A DNA stretch of 64,000 bases from the NCBI RefSeq assembly GCF_004963255.1, contig NZ_SUGA01000016.1:59898-123897 (forward strand). Reading direction: 5' to 3'. This document shows, one piece after another, positions 1-10,134 of the stretch (the stretch's first letter is position 1; the number at the start of each line of letters is the position of its first letter). The position numbers were made by a program, and so were the translations under genes. The notes beneath the pieces are model-generated. The model was not told where the DNA came from. It saw only the letters and a program-made list of their open reading frames with translations, and did no database searches. Source of the stretch: Mesorhizobium sp. Its GTDB lineage: Bacteria > Pseudomonadota > Alphaproteobacteria > Rhizobiales > Rhizobiaceae.

Positions 1-879
1 GTCATCAACTCGATGCTGTCGGAAGAGGCGGTGCTGGGCTTCGAATATGGCTACAGCCTGGCCGAGCCGAAGGCGCTGACGCTCTGGGAAGCGCAGTTCG
101 GCGATTTTGCCAACGGCGCCCAGGTGGTGTTCGACCAGTTCATCTCGTCGGGCGAGCGCAAGTGGCTCAGAATGTCGGGCCTCGTCTGCCTGCTGCCGCA
201 TGGCTATGAGGGCCAGGGGCCGGAGCATTCATCCGCCCGCCTCGAGCGCTTCCTGCAGCTCTGCGCGGAAGACAACATGCAGGTCGCCAACGTCACCACG
301 CCGGCCAATTATTTCCACATCCTGCGCCGGCAGTTGAAGCGCGACTTCCGCAAGCCGCTAATCCTGATGACGCCGAAGTCGCTGCTGCGTCACAAGCGGG
401 CGGTGTCGACGCTGTCGGAGATTTCGGGCGAGAGCTCGTTCCACCGGCTGCTGTGGGACGATGCGCAGCTCTTGGCCGACCAGCCGATCAAGCTGGTGAA
501 GGACTCCAAGATCCGCCGTGTCGTGCTGTGCTCGGGCAAGGTCTATTACGACCTCTATGAGGAGCGCGAGAAGCGCGGCATCAACGACATTTATCTGCTG
601 CGCGTCGAACAGCTCTATCCGTTCCCGGCCAAGGCGCTGATCACCGAGCTGTCGCGTTTCCGCAATGCCGAGATGGTGTGGTGCCAGGAGGAGCCCAAGA
701 ATATGGGCGCCTGGTCGTTCATCGACCCCTATCTCGAATGGGTGCTGGCGCATATCGACGCCAAGCATCAGCGGGTGCGCTACACCGGGCGGCCAGCCTC
801 GGCCTCGCCGGCAACCGGCCTGATGTCGAAGCATCTCAGCCAGCTCGCCGCGCTGCTCGACGACGCTCTCGGCGAATAA
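1..879 (+). CDS. sucA: 2-oxoglutarate dehydrogenase E1 component, C-terminal part
   Basis: The reading frame is open from base 1, so the gene starts outside the window; 292 residues are visible. It is the C-terminal part of the thiamine-diphosphate E1 subunit that decarboxylates 2-oxoglutarate and transfers the succinyl group to E2 lipoyl lysine. Family hallmarks seen are SEEAVLGFEYGYSL near the start, YEGQGPEHSSARLERFLQ, the pyrimidine-domain block KSLLRH, and QEEPKNMGAW near the end. It is followed 45 bases later by sucB in the same direction, and lpdA lies further down, so the three subunits of one complex are encoded together. Confidence 0.97.
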   Translation, partial: VINSMLSEEAVLGFEYGYSLAEPKALTLWEAQFGDFANGAQVVFDQFISSGERKWLRMSGLVCLLPHGYEGQGPEHSSARLERFLQLCAEDNMQVANVTTPANYFHILRRQLKRDFRKPLILMTPKSLLRHKRAVSTLSEISGESSFHRLLWDDAQLLADQPIKLVKDSKIRRVVLCSGKVYYDLYEEREKRGINDIYLLRVEQLYPFPAKALITELSRFRNAEMVWCQEEPKNMGAWSFIDPYLEWVLAHIDAKHQRVRYTGRPASASPATGLMSKHLSQLAALLDDALGE

Positions 880-924
880 CCGGACGAAACAGACCTCAAG
901 AAGACAAGAGAACGGACAGGCACA

Positions 925-2199
<1,275 letters not shown>

Positions 2200-2234
2200 A
2201 GGTGGCTCATGACGGCTCGCGGCCGGAGCGGCGA

Positions 2235-2747
2235 ATGAAAGCCCGTCTGCTCGGTGCCGCGAAACCGGTCGCCCTCGCAGCCGGCGTGACTCTCGTGGCT
2301 TCCGCAGCCCAGGCCGCATGCCCGATTCAGCTCGCCGTCTATGGCGAGGCCCGGAGTGGCGCCGAGATCGACTTCACCCCGGCCGGCAGCTCGGCGACGG
2401 TCACCAACGCCTTCCGCATGATCCTCGACAACAATGTCGTGCTCGACGGCATCGCCATGTGGACGGAGGGCAGCGCAGCACGACCGCATGGCTCGCTGAT
2501 GTACAAATGCCCGACAGGCGATGTCACCGGCGAGGAGCTTGCCGCCTGCACGGTCTGGGAGGGGGTCATCTACAGCGCGGACGAGAAGGGTGGCGTCGGC
2601 CTGCTCCCGGCCGAGGGCGTCGACGCGCCGAAGAGCCTGATCTTTCCCGATCTCGGGCCGTCGCTGGAGATGTCGGCGGCTTACGGTCCCGCCGGCTTCT
2701 CCAAGGTGCCGTGGGACATCTTCGTGCTGAAAGGCTGCCAGGAATGA
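2235..2747 (+). CDS. secreted hypothetical protein in the suc-lpd cluster
   Basis: I do not recognise this 170-residue protein. The chosen ATG gives a clean signal peptide (KARLLG, a hydrophobic run, cleavage after AASAAQA-type residues near 27); an upstream GTG at 2202 would add 11 residues and spoil the signal. The mature part has four cysteines (in AACPIQL, YKCPTG, AACTVWE and KGCQE), which suggests two periplasmic disulfides. Its stop overlaps the start of the next gene (ATGA at 2744-2747), so the two are translationally coupled. The function is unknown. Confidence 0.8.
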   Translation: MKARLLGAAKPVALAAGVTLVASAAQAACPIQLAVYGEARSGAEIDFTPAGSSATVTNAFRMILDNNVVLDGIAMWTEGSAARPHGSLMYKCPTGDVTGEELAACTVWEGVIYSADEKGGVGLLPAEGVDAPKSLIFPDLGPSLEMSAAYGPAGFSKVPWDIFVLKGCQE

Positions 2748-3499
2748 GTGCGGACAAGAAAACACTGCTGGTCACCGGCGGCAGCCGCGGCATTGGTGCC
2801 GCCATATGCCGGCAGGCGAACCGTGCCGGCTACCGGGTGGCGGTGAATTTTGTCTCCAACCAGGTCGCGGCAGACGCGCTGGTTGCCGAGCTAAAATCGA
2901 CTGGCGGCGATGCCTTAGCGGTCAAGGGCGATGTCGGCAACGAGACCGATGTCCTAGCGATGTTCGAAGCGGTGGACCGGGCCTTCGGCCGGCTCGACGC
3001 CTTCGTCAACAATGCCGGCATCGTCGATCTCAAGGCGCGGGTCGACGAGATGAGTGTCGAGCGACTGGAGCGCATGATGCGCATCAACGTCGTCGGCTCG
3101 TTCCTGTGCGCGCGTGAAGCAGTGAAGCGCATGTCGACGCGGCATGGCGGCAAGGGTGGGGCCATCGTCAACATCTCGTCCGCTGCGGCCAGGCTCGGCT
3201 CGCCGGGCGAATATGTCGACTACGCCGCCTCCAAGGGCGCGATCGATACGCTGACGATCGGGCTCGCGCGTGAAGTCGCGCTCGAAGGAATTCGCGTCAA
3301 TGCCGTCAGCCCCGGCATCACCGAGACCGAAATCCATGCCTCGGGCGGGCAGCCGGACCGCGTGGCGCGGATGCAGGATATGCTGCCGATGAAACGCGCC
3401 GGCACGGCGGACGAAGTCGCCAGCGCGGTTCTCTATCTTCTGTCGGACGCGGCCTCCTATATAACGGGCGCGATCCTGAATGTGAGCGGCGGCCGCTAA
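2744..3499 (+). CDS. SDR-family NAD(P)-dependent oxidoreductase
   Basis: This is a 251-residue classical short-chain dehydrogenase/reductase. The nucleotide-binding motif TGGSRGIGAA is near the N-terminus, NNAG follows in FVNNAGIVD, the catalytic Ser is in VNISSAAARLGSPG, and YxxxK is in YVDYAASKGA. The PG motif ends in VNAVSPGITETE. The substrate cannot be read from the sequence; it resembles glucose/3-oxoacyl reductase-like SDRs. The start overlaps the stop of the preceding secreted protein by 4 bases, and lpdA follows 24 bases later, so it is probably co-transcribed within the suc-lpd unit. Confidence 0.93.
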   Translation: MSADKKTLLVTGGSRGIGAAICRQANRAGYRVAVNFVSNQVAADALVAELKSTGGDALAVKGDVGNETDVLAMFEAVDRAFGRLDAFVNNAGIVDLKARVDEMSVERLERMMRINVVGSFLCAREAVKRMSTRHGGKGGAIVNISSAAARLGSPGEYVDYAASKGAIDTLTIGLAREVALEGIRVNAVSPGITETEIHASGGQPDRVARMQDMLPMKRAGTADEVASAVLYLLSDAASYITGAILNVSGGR

Positions 3500-3523
3500 A
3501 GGCCGGATAAGAAGGATTCTATC

Positions 3524-4930
3524 ATGGCTTATGACGTCGTAATCATCGGATCGGGACCGGGCGGCTATGTCTGCGCCATCAAGGCGGCGCAGCTCGGGCT
3601 GAAGACGGCGGTGGTCGAGAAGAACGCCACCTTCGGCGGCACCTGCCTCAACATCGGCTGCATCCCGTCGAAGGCGCTGCTCCACGCCTCCGAGATGTTC
3701 GCCGAGGCTGGCCATGCCTTCGATACGCTGGGCGTCGAGATACCGGCGCCGAAGCTCAATCTCAAGAAGATGATGGCGCATAAGGACATGACGGTGGCGT
3801 CCAACGTCAACGGCGTCGCCTTCCTGTTCAAGAAGAACAAGATCGATTCCTTCCGCGGCACCGGCAAGATCGGCGGCGCCGGCAAGCTTTCGGTGACCGG
3901 CGAGGACGGCAAGGTCGAGGAGATCGAGACTCGGAATATCGTCATCGCCACGGGCTCGGATGTCGCCGGCATTCCGGGCGTCAAGGTCGATTTCGACGAG
4001 AAGGTGATCGTGTCCTCCACCGGCGCGCTGTCGCTGGCCAAGGTGCCGGAGCGTCTCGTGGTGGTCGGGGGCGGTGTCATCGGGCTGGAGCTCGGCTCGG
4101 TGTGGGCAAGGCTGGGCGCCAAGGTCACGGTCGTCGAGTTCCTCGACAACATCCTGGGCGGCATGGACGGTGAGGTATCGAAGCAGTTCCAGCGGCTGCT
4201 CACCAAGCAGGGTTTCGAGTTCAGGCTAGGGGCCAAGGTCACGGGTGTGGCCAAGGCCAAGAAGGGCGCGACCGTGACCTTCGAGCCGGTCAAGGGCGGT
4301 GCCGCTGAGACGATCGAGGCGGACGTGGTGCTGGTCGCCACCGGACGCCGCCCCTATGCCGACAGCCTGGGGCTGAAGGAAGCCGGCGTGGAGATGGACG
4401 AGCGCGGCCGGGTCAAGACCGACGGGCATCTCAGGACCAATGTCCCCGGCATCTATGCCATCGGCGACGTGATCGCCGGGCCGATGCTGGCGCACAAGGC
4501 CGAGGACGAGGGCGTCGCGGTGGCCGAGACGATCGCCGGCCAGGCCGGCCATGTGAACTACGACGTCATCCCGAGCGTCGTCTACACCAGCCCGGAGATC
4601 GCCTCGGTCGGCAAGACCGAGGAGGAGTTGAAGAAGGCCGGCATCGACTACAAGGTCGGCAAATTCCCGTTCAGCGCCAATGGCCGCGCGCGCGCCATGC
4701 TCCACACCGACGGCTTCGTGAAGATCCTGGCCGACAAGGCCAGCGACCGCGTGCTCGGCGTCCACATCGTCGGCTTCGGGGCCGGCGAGATGATCCACGA
4801 GGCCGCGGTGCTGATGGAATTCGGCGGTTCCTCGGAAGACCTCGCCCGCACCTGCCACGCGCATCCGACTATGTCGGAGGCGGTGAAGGAAGCGGCGCTG
4901 GCAACCTTCTTCAAGCCCATTCATATCTAG
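3524..4930 (+). CDS. lpdA: dihydrolipoyl dehydrogenase (E3)
   Basis: This 468-residue flavoprotein reoxidises dihydrolipoamide with NAD+. The FAD motif is GSGPGGYVCA, and the redox-active disulfide C41/C46 lies in GGTCLNIGCIPSKAL. An NAD-binding GGGVIGLELGSV follows, then the second FAD motif YAIGDVIAGPMLAHKAEDEG, and the C-terminal catalytic His-Glu pair is in HAHPTMSEAVKE. Its position after sucAB suggests that it serves the 2-oxoglutarate dehydrogenase complex, although E3 is often shared with PDH and the glycine cleavage system. The start follows AAGAAGG. Confidence 0.97.
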   Translation: MAYDVVIIGSGPGGYVCAIKAAQLGLKTAVVEKNATFGGTCLNIGCIPSKALLHASEMFAEAGHAFDTLGVEIPAPKLNLKKMMAHKDMTVASNVNGVAFLFKKNKIDSFRGTGKIGGAGKLSVTGEDGKVEEIETRNIVIATGSDVAGIPGVKVDFDEKVIVSSTGALSLAKVPERLVVVGGGVIGLELGSVWARLGAKVTVVEFLDNILGGMDGEVSKQFQRLLTKQGFEFRLGAKVTGVAKAKKGATVTFEPVKGGAAETIEADVVLVATGRRPYADSLGLKEAGVEMDERGRVKTDGHLRTNVPGIYAIGDVIAGPMLAHKAEDEGVAVAETIAGQAGHVNYDVIPSVVYTSPEIASVGKTEEELKKAGIDYKVGKFPFSANGRARAMLHTDGFVKILADKASDRVLGVHIVGFGAGEMIHEAAVLMEFGGSSEDLARTCHAHPTMSEAVKEAALATFFKPIHI

Positions 4931-5045
4931 GGCGTCATCCCGAATACGCGCGTCAGCGTTCGGTGAGGCTCATCTCGCAAGGTTCGCCTAAAACGCGTTG
5001 CGATCTTTCAGATTCGCTCCATGCGCTTTAGGTTCCTGGTTCGAC

Positions 5046-5090
5046 GCATGTCTTTATCCCGAAACCGGTTCCCACTTTCGGGAGACATGC
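5046..5090. repeat. palindromic intergenic element, family D copy 1
   Basis: Nested inverted repeat: GCATGTCT (5046-5053) pairs with AGACATGC (5083-5090), and inside it CCCGAAA (5058-5064) pairs with TTTCGGG (5076-5082), around CCGGTTCCCAC. A related copy lies at 11691-11738. It resembles the short palindromic intergenic elements common in Rhizobiales genomes. The rest of the 4931-5106 gap shows nothing recognisable. Confidence 0.75.
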
Positions 5091-5106
5091 TCTAGGGAGA
5101 TACCGC

Positions 5107-6765
5107 GTGTCCAAAGGCTCCGATCTGCTTGTTGCCGCCCTCGAGAATGAAGGCGTGGACCGCATCTTCGGCATACCGGGCGAGGAGAATCTCGACGTCG
5201 TCGAATCCATTCGCAAATCCTCGATCGAGCTGATCCTGACCCGTCATGAGCAAGCGGCCGCGTTCATGGCCGCCACTCACGGCCGGCTCACCGGCAGGCC
5301 CGGCGTCTGCATCACCACACTTGGCCCGGGCGCCTTGAACCTGACCACAGGCGCGGCTTACGCGCTGCTCGGGGCCATGCCCATGGTCATGATCACCGGA
5401 CAAAAGGGCGTCAGGTCCTCCAGGCAGGCCCGGTTCCAGATCGTCGACGTCGTCGCGGCGATGAAACCCCTGACCAAGCTGTCGCGTCAGATCGTTTCGC
5501 CCAGGATGATCCCGGGCGTGGTGCGCGAGGCTTTCCGTGTGGCCGGCGAGGAGCGTCCGGGACCGGTGCATCTGGAGCTGCCCGAAGACATCGCGGCGGA
5601 GGAATGCGACGCGGTGGCGCCGATTCCGCCGCACCCGGTCGAGCTGCCGCTGGCGAGCCCGCTTGCGCTCGACCGCGCCGCCAAGATGATCATCGAGGCC
5701 GAGCGGCCGCTGGCGATGATGGGCGCCGCTGCCTCGCGGCCGCGCTCGACCTCGGACCTCGCCCAGTTCGTTCTGCGGACCGGCATTCCTTATTTCACCA
5801 CCCAGATGGGCAAGGGGACGGTGCCGGGCGGGACCGAGCTCTATATGGGCACGGCCGCGCTGTCCGAGCGCGACTATGTGCACGAGGCGATCGAGCGGGC
5901 GGATCTCATCATCACGATCGGCCACGACACGGTCGAGAAGCCGCCCTTCATCATGGGCGCCGACGGTCCGAAGGTCATCCATGTCGGCTACCAGCCGGCC
6001 ACTGTCGAACAGGTCTATTTCCCGCAAACCGAGGTGATCGGCGATATCGGCGCGTCGCTCAGGCTGTTGGCCGACCGCCTAGAAGGCAGCATTCCCAACG
6101 CACAGGCACTGCTGCCGCTACGCGAGGGGATATTGAGCCGCATCGCGGCGCGCGACACCGAGGACCGCTTCACGCCGCAGCGCCTGGTGCATGACGTGCG
6201 CGCGGTCATGCCGGCCGACGGCATCCTGGCGCTCGACAACGGCATGTACAAGATCTGGTTCGCGCGCAACTACCGCACGCGCGTCGCCAACACGCTGCTG
6301 CTCGACAATGCGCTGGCCACGATGGGCGCCGGCCTGCCGTCGGCGATGACGGCGGCGATGCTTTTTCCAGAACGCCGCGTCATGGCGGTTTGCGGCGATG
6401 GCGGCTTCATGATGAACAGCCAGGAGCTGGAAACCGCCGTCAGGCTGAAGCTCAACCTCGTGGTCCTGATCATCGAGGACCATGCCTACGGCATGATCCG
6501 CTGGAAGCAGGCGGTCGACGACTTTCCCGATTTCGGCATGACCTTCGGGAATCCCGATTTCGTCCGCTATGCCGAAGCCTATGGCGCCAAGGGCGCCAGG
6601 GTAGGTGCCATCGCCGAGCTGAGACCGGCCCTGGAGCAGGCCTTTGCCGCGGGCGGCGTCAATCTCGTCGTCGTTCCGATCGACTATTCGGAGAATGAAC
6701 GGGTCCTGGTCGAAGAGCTGCGCCATCGGCTGCCCTGGCCGGCCAGTCCCATGCCGGATGAATAG
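5107..6765 (+). CDS. thiamine-diphosphate enzyme, acetolactate synthase large-subunit-like
   Basis: This 552-residue ThDP enzyme starts at a GTG preceded by AGGGAGA. The cofactor-activating Glu is E48 in LTRHEQAAAFMA. The N-terminal pyrimidine domain (IFGIPGEENLDVV) is followed by a central domain (RPLAMMGAAA) and a C-terminal pyrophosphate domain with GDGGFMMNSQELETAVRLKL. The family matches acetolactate synthase, but no small regulatory subunit gene follows. It may therefore be a catabolic or stand-alone enzyme and not the biosynthetic IlvB. Other ThDP decarboxylases of this superfamily cannot be excluded. Confidence 0.88.
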   Translation: MSKGSDLLVAALENEGVDRIFGIPGEENLDVVESIRKSSIELILTRHEQAAAFMAATHGRLTGRPGVCITTLGPGALNLTTGAAYALLGAMPMVMITGQKGVRSSRQARFQIVDVVAAMKPLTKLSRQIVSPRMIPGVVREAFRVAGEERPGPVHLELPEDIAAEECDAVAPIPPHPVELPLASPLALDRAAKMIIEAERPLAMMGAAASRPRSTSDLAQFVLRTGIPYFTTQMGKGTVPGGTELYMGTAALSERDYVHEAIERADLIITIGHDTVEKPPFIMGADGPKVIHVGYQPATVEQVYFPQTEVIGDIGASLRLLADRLEGSIPNAQALLPLREGILSRIAARDTEDRFTPQRLVHDVRAVMPADGILALDNGMYKIWFARNYRTRVANTLLLDNALATMGAGLPSAMTAAMLFPERRVMAVCGDGGFMMNSQELETAVRLKLNLVVLIIEDHAYGMIRWKQAVDDFPDFGMTFGNPDFVRYAEAYGAKGARVGAIAELRPALEQAFAAGGVNLVVVPIDYSENERVLVEELRHRLPWPASPMPDE

Positions 6766-6881
6766 AAGCGGCTGAATTCAGGTCGTATCGAGCCGAATTC
6801 ACCGGTTCACGCTTTTCGGCATCATGCTCCAGAGCAATTCCGGATAGTGCGACGGCGTTTTCCGAAAGTGGAGACAGCGGC

Positions 6882-6916
6882 ACAAAACAAAACGGCCCGC
6901 CTTTCGGCGGGCCGTT
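6882..6916 (-). terminator. rho-independent terminator
   Basis: Read on the minus strand, an AACGGCCCGCCG / CGGCGGGCCGTT stem with a short AAA loop is followed by TTTTGTTTTG. It lies just 3' of the Pro-Ala-rich protein gene (6940-7230, minus). The stem could also slow plus-strand transcription from the ThDP enzyme gene, but there is no T-run on that side. Confidence 0.85.
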
Positions 6917-6939
6917 CGGTTTCAAGCTGCAAGCCCAAT

Positions 6940-7230
6940 TTACTGAGCCGGTGCCGGGGCTGGCGCAGGGGCGGGTGCAGGAGCTGGCGCCGGAGCCGGA
7001 GCGGGTGCCGGCTCTGGAGCCGGAGCAGGCGTTGCAGGCGCCGGAGCTGGCGTGCTGGCGGCCGGCGGCTCAGCCGGGGCCGGGGCATGCTCGCCGCCGC
7101 TTCTGCCAAAGACATAATACGCAACAATGGCCAGGATAATGACAACAAGGGCGATCAGCCACCCGCTGCCGCCGCCACCCGACCTGGGAGGCGGGCTCGA
7201 AGGGGTGAAGGGGTCGTTAGGGTTCGCCAT
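6940..7230 (-). CDS. small membrane protein with Pro-Ala repeat tail
   Basis: This 96-residue protein has a Pro/Gly-rich cytoplasmic N-terminus, one strongly hydrophobic segment at about 24-42 (WLIALVVIILAIVAYYVF), and a C-terminal tail of repeated Ala-Pro dipeptides that runs to the stop. The start at 7230 is preceded by AGGAGG with good spacing, which decides against an in-frame start 63 bases upstream. The likely topology puts the Pro-Ala rod in the periplasm. I do not recognise a family with known function. The low-complexity DNA invites length variation between strains. Confidence 0.8.
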   Translation of the reverse strand: MANPNDPFTPSSPPPRSGGGGSGWLIALVVIILAIVAYYVFGRSGGEHAPAPAEPPAASTPAPAPATPAPAPEPAPAPAPAPAPAPAPAPAPAPAQ

Positions 7231-7363
7231 GAAACGTGTCCTCCTTGGATGAAAGTCATCAAAATAACAGCCATCAACGCGCTGATCCCGCATCGGGTTT
7301 CACGCAAACGGACGGAAAGCGCTGAAAAACCGGCGTTTTCAGGTCCGCCAGCCGCCAGACGAC

Positions 7364-8428
7364 TCAGTTGACGGCGGTAACACTATACCCTGCCTTGCGA
7401 AAATCCTCGACCAGTCCTTCCGGACCGGGCAGATGCATGGCGCCGACGGCCATGAAGACGTTGCCCTTGGCCAGAATCGGCATCGCGTTCGCGGCCATCA
7501 CCTTGTTGCGGCTGGTGATCATGGTCTGCTCGAAGGCGGCATAGCCGGCCTGGTCATCGGCGGTCTCGGGCAGCACCGCCTTGAACAGCGGCCAGAACAT
7601 GCCGACCTCGCCGCGCTGGTAGAGCACGATCATCGTTTCGTTGACGTCATTGACCTTGTCGCCGAGCTTCATGGTCTCGACCAGGCTCTTCATATGGAAT
7701 TCGAGCGGCAGCGAGGCCATCGCGCGCAGCTGGCCAACGGCGGTCTCGAGCCCTTCGACGTCCTTGCCCGAGGCCTTGGCATCCGAAGCGAGCTTGACGT
7801 CCAGCACGGGTTCGCCGGCGGACTGGCGCGCCACCTCGCAGGCCGGCAGTGCCATCATGGCCGACAAGATCCACGGCTTCATCTTGGCGACCGTCGCCGG
7901 CGGGATGCCGCGGGCGTCGAGTCCCTTGTTCAGCGCCGCCGCATCGTCCGGCGACAGCAGCGACGACAGGGTGGTGTTGTCGGTGAACATCATCAGGCCG
8001 GGTTCGTTGGCCATCGCGGCCATCATCTTGGCCTTGTCCATCGCATCGGTGGTTTCGATGACGACGGTGCCGGCGCCGTCATAGGCTTTCTGCGCGGCGG
8101 CCGGCAGCGTGGTGACGCGCGTGTCGGTCATGTGCATGGTGCCGAACAGATAGGACGGTTTCTCGCCCGGCTTCTCCAGCTTCCACAGCAGGCCCTTGCC
8201 GTTGGGTACGGCCGCCGCTTCGGCCTCGACCTTCTGGAAGGCGGCCGGATCGTTCTTTTCCAGCGCGGTCAACAGATCGGTGCCGGCGCAATTCGGCGCT
8301 TCGGCATGCGCCCGGCTTGCGAGCAGCAGAACGACCAGGAAGGACAGGAAAAACAGCAGGTTGAGCGCCGCAAGCAGCTTCAACGAGACAAGGGCCGCGC
8401 GGTCGGCAATGGCGATGACGCGTTTCAT
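7364..8428 (-). CDS. TraB/GumN family protein
   Basis: This 354-residue protein has a signal/anchor near residues 8-40 (LLAALNLLFFLSFLVVLLL). The TraB/GumN domain begins with KPSYLFGTMHMTD and contains ETTDAMDK, LPACEVAR, and the C-terminal VAVGAMHLPGPEGLV, whose first-strand and last-strand histidines are typical of the family. Members are proposed metalloprotease-like or conjugation/polysaccharide-linked proteins, and the role here is unknown. The ATG at 8428 was chosen over an in-frame TTG 30 bases upstream. xerC lies directly upstream on the same strand. Confidence 0.88.
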   Translation of the reverse strand: MKRVIAIADRAALVSLKLLAALNLLFFLSFLVVLLLASRAHAEAPNCAGTDLLTALEKNDPAAFQKVEAEAAAVPNGKGLLWKLEKPGEKPSYLFGTMHMTDTRVTTLPAAAQKAYDGAGTVVIETTDAMDKAKMMAAMANEPGLMMFTDNTTLSSLLSPDDAAALNKGLDARGIPPATVAKMKPWILSAMMALPACEVARQSAGEPVLDVKLASDAKASGKDVEGLETAVGQLRAMASLPLEFHMKSLVETMKLGDKVNDVNETMIVLYQRGEVGMFWPLFKAVLPETADDQAGYAAFEQTMITSRNKVMAANAMPILAKGNVFMAVGAMHLPGPEGLVEDFRKAGYSVTAVN

Positions 8429-8499
8429 GGGAAGCGTCTTAGCGCTGAAAAGCGGCAAAACGGTTAATCGACGGGGTGAAGTTTTCGTTGCCGCCCGGC

Positions 8500-9486
8500 T
8501 CAGGCGCGGGGATGCGCCTTCTCGTAGATGTCGAGCAGTCTCGCGGTGTCGACGCCGGTGTAGATCTGGGTCGTCGACAGGCTAGCGTGGCCGAGCAGTT
8601 CCTGGATGGTGCGCAGGTCGCCGCCGCGGCCGAGCAGATGGGTGGCGAAGGAGTGGCGCAGGGCATGCGGCGTTGCCGTGTCGGGCAGGTTCAGCGCCGA
8701 GCGCAGCTTCGCCATCTCGCGCTGGATGATGGCGGGGTTGAGCGGGCCGCCGCGGGCGCCGCGGAACAAAAGGCCGTCGGGACCGATGTGGAAGGGACAG
8801 AGCCGACGGTATTCCACCACCGCCTTGCGGGCCACCGGCAGCACCGGCACCAGCCGCGTCTTGCCGCCCTTGCCAGTGACGCGCAGCACGGTGTCGGCTT
8901 CCGTCGCCAGATCGGCGCCCGTCAGGCTGAGCGCTTCGGAGATGCGCAGGCCGGAGCCATAGAGCAGCGTCAGCACGGCGGCATTGCGGGCGGCGATCCA
9001 GGGTTCCTCGGCGAGTTGGCCCTCCATCGCCACGACCTTTCTGGCGTCGCTTGCCGTCAGCGGCTTGGGCAGCGATTTCGGCTGGCGCGGCGCGCGCAGA
9101 GCGATGGCGCCCGCAGCATTGACGAGGCCGCGTTTTTCGAGAAAGCGCAGCAGCGAGCGGATGCCGGCAAGACCGCGCCCCAGCGTGCGGGCGCCTGCGC
9201 CGTCACTGCGGCGCTTGGCGAGGAAGCCGCGCAGATCGGCCGGGCGCAGGTCGGCTATGTCGGAAATGCCGGGCGGGCCGCCGCAATGTCCGGTCAGGAA
9301 ATGCAGGAACTGACGCGTGTCACGCTCATAGGCCTCGACCGTCTCCGGCGACAGCCGGCGCTCATGCGCCAGTGTCTTCAGCCAGGTCTCGCGCGCCGCC
9401 TGGAGATCGGGTCTTGCCGGGATGAGGAATTCCTGCATGGCGGCATTGTCGGGTGTCGAGGTTAGGAAGCGGTGAAGAGGGCTCAT
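8500..9486 (-). CDS. xerC: tyrosine recombinase XerC
   Basis: This 328-residue site-specific recombinase acts with XerD at dif to resolve chromosome dimers. The N-terminal SAM-like core-binding domain (about 35-130) precedes the catalytic domain. The catalytic residues are visible as R in LLYGSGLRISEALSL, K in VTGKGGKTR, H-x-x-R in TPHALRHSFATHLL, H in ELLGHASL, and the nucleophile Tyr in TTQIYTGVD. The N-terminus is about 20 residues longer than usual, so an internal ATG at 9438 is possible. FtsK (34760 on) is its usual activating partner for XerCD. Confidence 0.93.
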   Translation of the reverse strand: MSPLHRFLTSTPDNAAMQEFLIPARPDLQAARETWLKTLAHERRLSPETVEAYERDTRQFLHFLTGHCGGPPGISDIADLRPADLRGFLAKRRSDGAGARTLGRGLAGIRSLLRFLEKRGLVNAAGAIALRAPRQPKSLPKPLTASDARKVVAMEGQLAEEPWIAARNAAVLTLLYGSGLRISEALSLTGADLATEADTVLRVTGKGGKTRLVPVLPVARKAVVEYRRLCPFHIGPDGLLFRGARGGPLNPAIIQREMAKLRSALNLPDTATPHALRHSFATHLLGRGGDLRTIQELLGHASLSTTQIYTGVDTARLLDIYEKAHPRA

Positions 9487-9534
9487 TGAAATGATGGCGT
9501 CAGAGGGCTAGAGCAAGGCAAAGGAAGTGCCGCC

Positions 9535-10134
9535 ATGTCGAAGCTCGAAAACCCCGTACAGATGGCCGTCATCGGTGCCGCGCACGGCATCAAGGGCGAA
9601 CTCAGGGTGAAGACTTTCACCGGCGACCCGCTGGCGCTGGCCGATTACGGCACGCTCTTCGCCAAGGATGGCCGCGCCTTCCATATTACCGATATCAGGC
9701 CTGCCGGGACTGTTGTTGTCGTGCGTTTCAAGGGCGTCAACGACCGCAATGCCGCCGAGGCTTTGGCCGGTACCGAGCTTTTCGTCGACCGCTCGGTGCT
9801 GCCCGACGACGGCGAGGAGGACGAGTTCTATCATGCCGACCTCATCGGCCTCGACGTTCGGGACGACACCGGCGTCATCGGCAAGGTCGTCGCCGTGCAT
9901 AATTTCGGCGGCGGCGACATACTCGATGTCACGCTTGCCGGCCGCAAGGGCGTGCTGATCCCGTTCACGCAGGCAGCGGTGCCGCATGTCGCGATTGCCG
10001 ACGGTTTCGTCGAGGTCGATCCGCTGGCGGCCGGCCTTGTCGAAGATGAGGACGATGGTGAAGCACCTGGCCGGTCCGGCTTCGACCCGAAGGGCAGGCC
10101 GCGCGGACCGAAGGATGCCGGGGGCAACCGGTGA
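9535..10134 (+). CDS. rimM: ribosome maturation factor RimM
   Basis: This 199-residue 16S rRNA processing factor binds S19 in the 30S head. The RimM N-terminal beta barrel (VIGAAHGIKGELRVKTFTGDP) is followed by the PRC-barrel (ADLIGLDVRDDTGVIGKVVAVHNFGGGDIL) and PFTQAAVPHV. An acidic, Arg-Gly-rich C-terminal tail of about 25 residues extends beyond the usual end. The stop overlaps the GTG start of trmD (10131-10134), so the two are translationally coupled, as in the rpsP-rimM-trmD-rplS arrangement common in bacteria. Confidence 0.96.
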   Translation: MSKLENPVQMAVIGAAHGIKGELRVKTFTGDPLALADYGTLFAKDGRAFHITDIRPAGTVVVVRFKGVNDRNAAEALAGTELFVDRSVLPDDGEEDEFYHADLIGLDVRDDTGVIGKVVAVHNFGGGDILDVTLAGRKGVLIPFTQAAVPHVAIADGFVEVDPLAAGLVEDEDDGEAPGRSGFDPKGRPRGPKDAGGNR

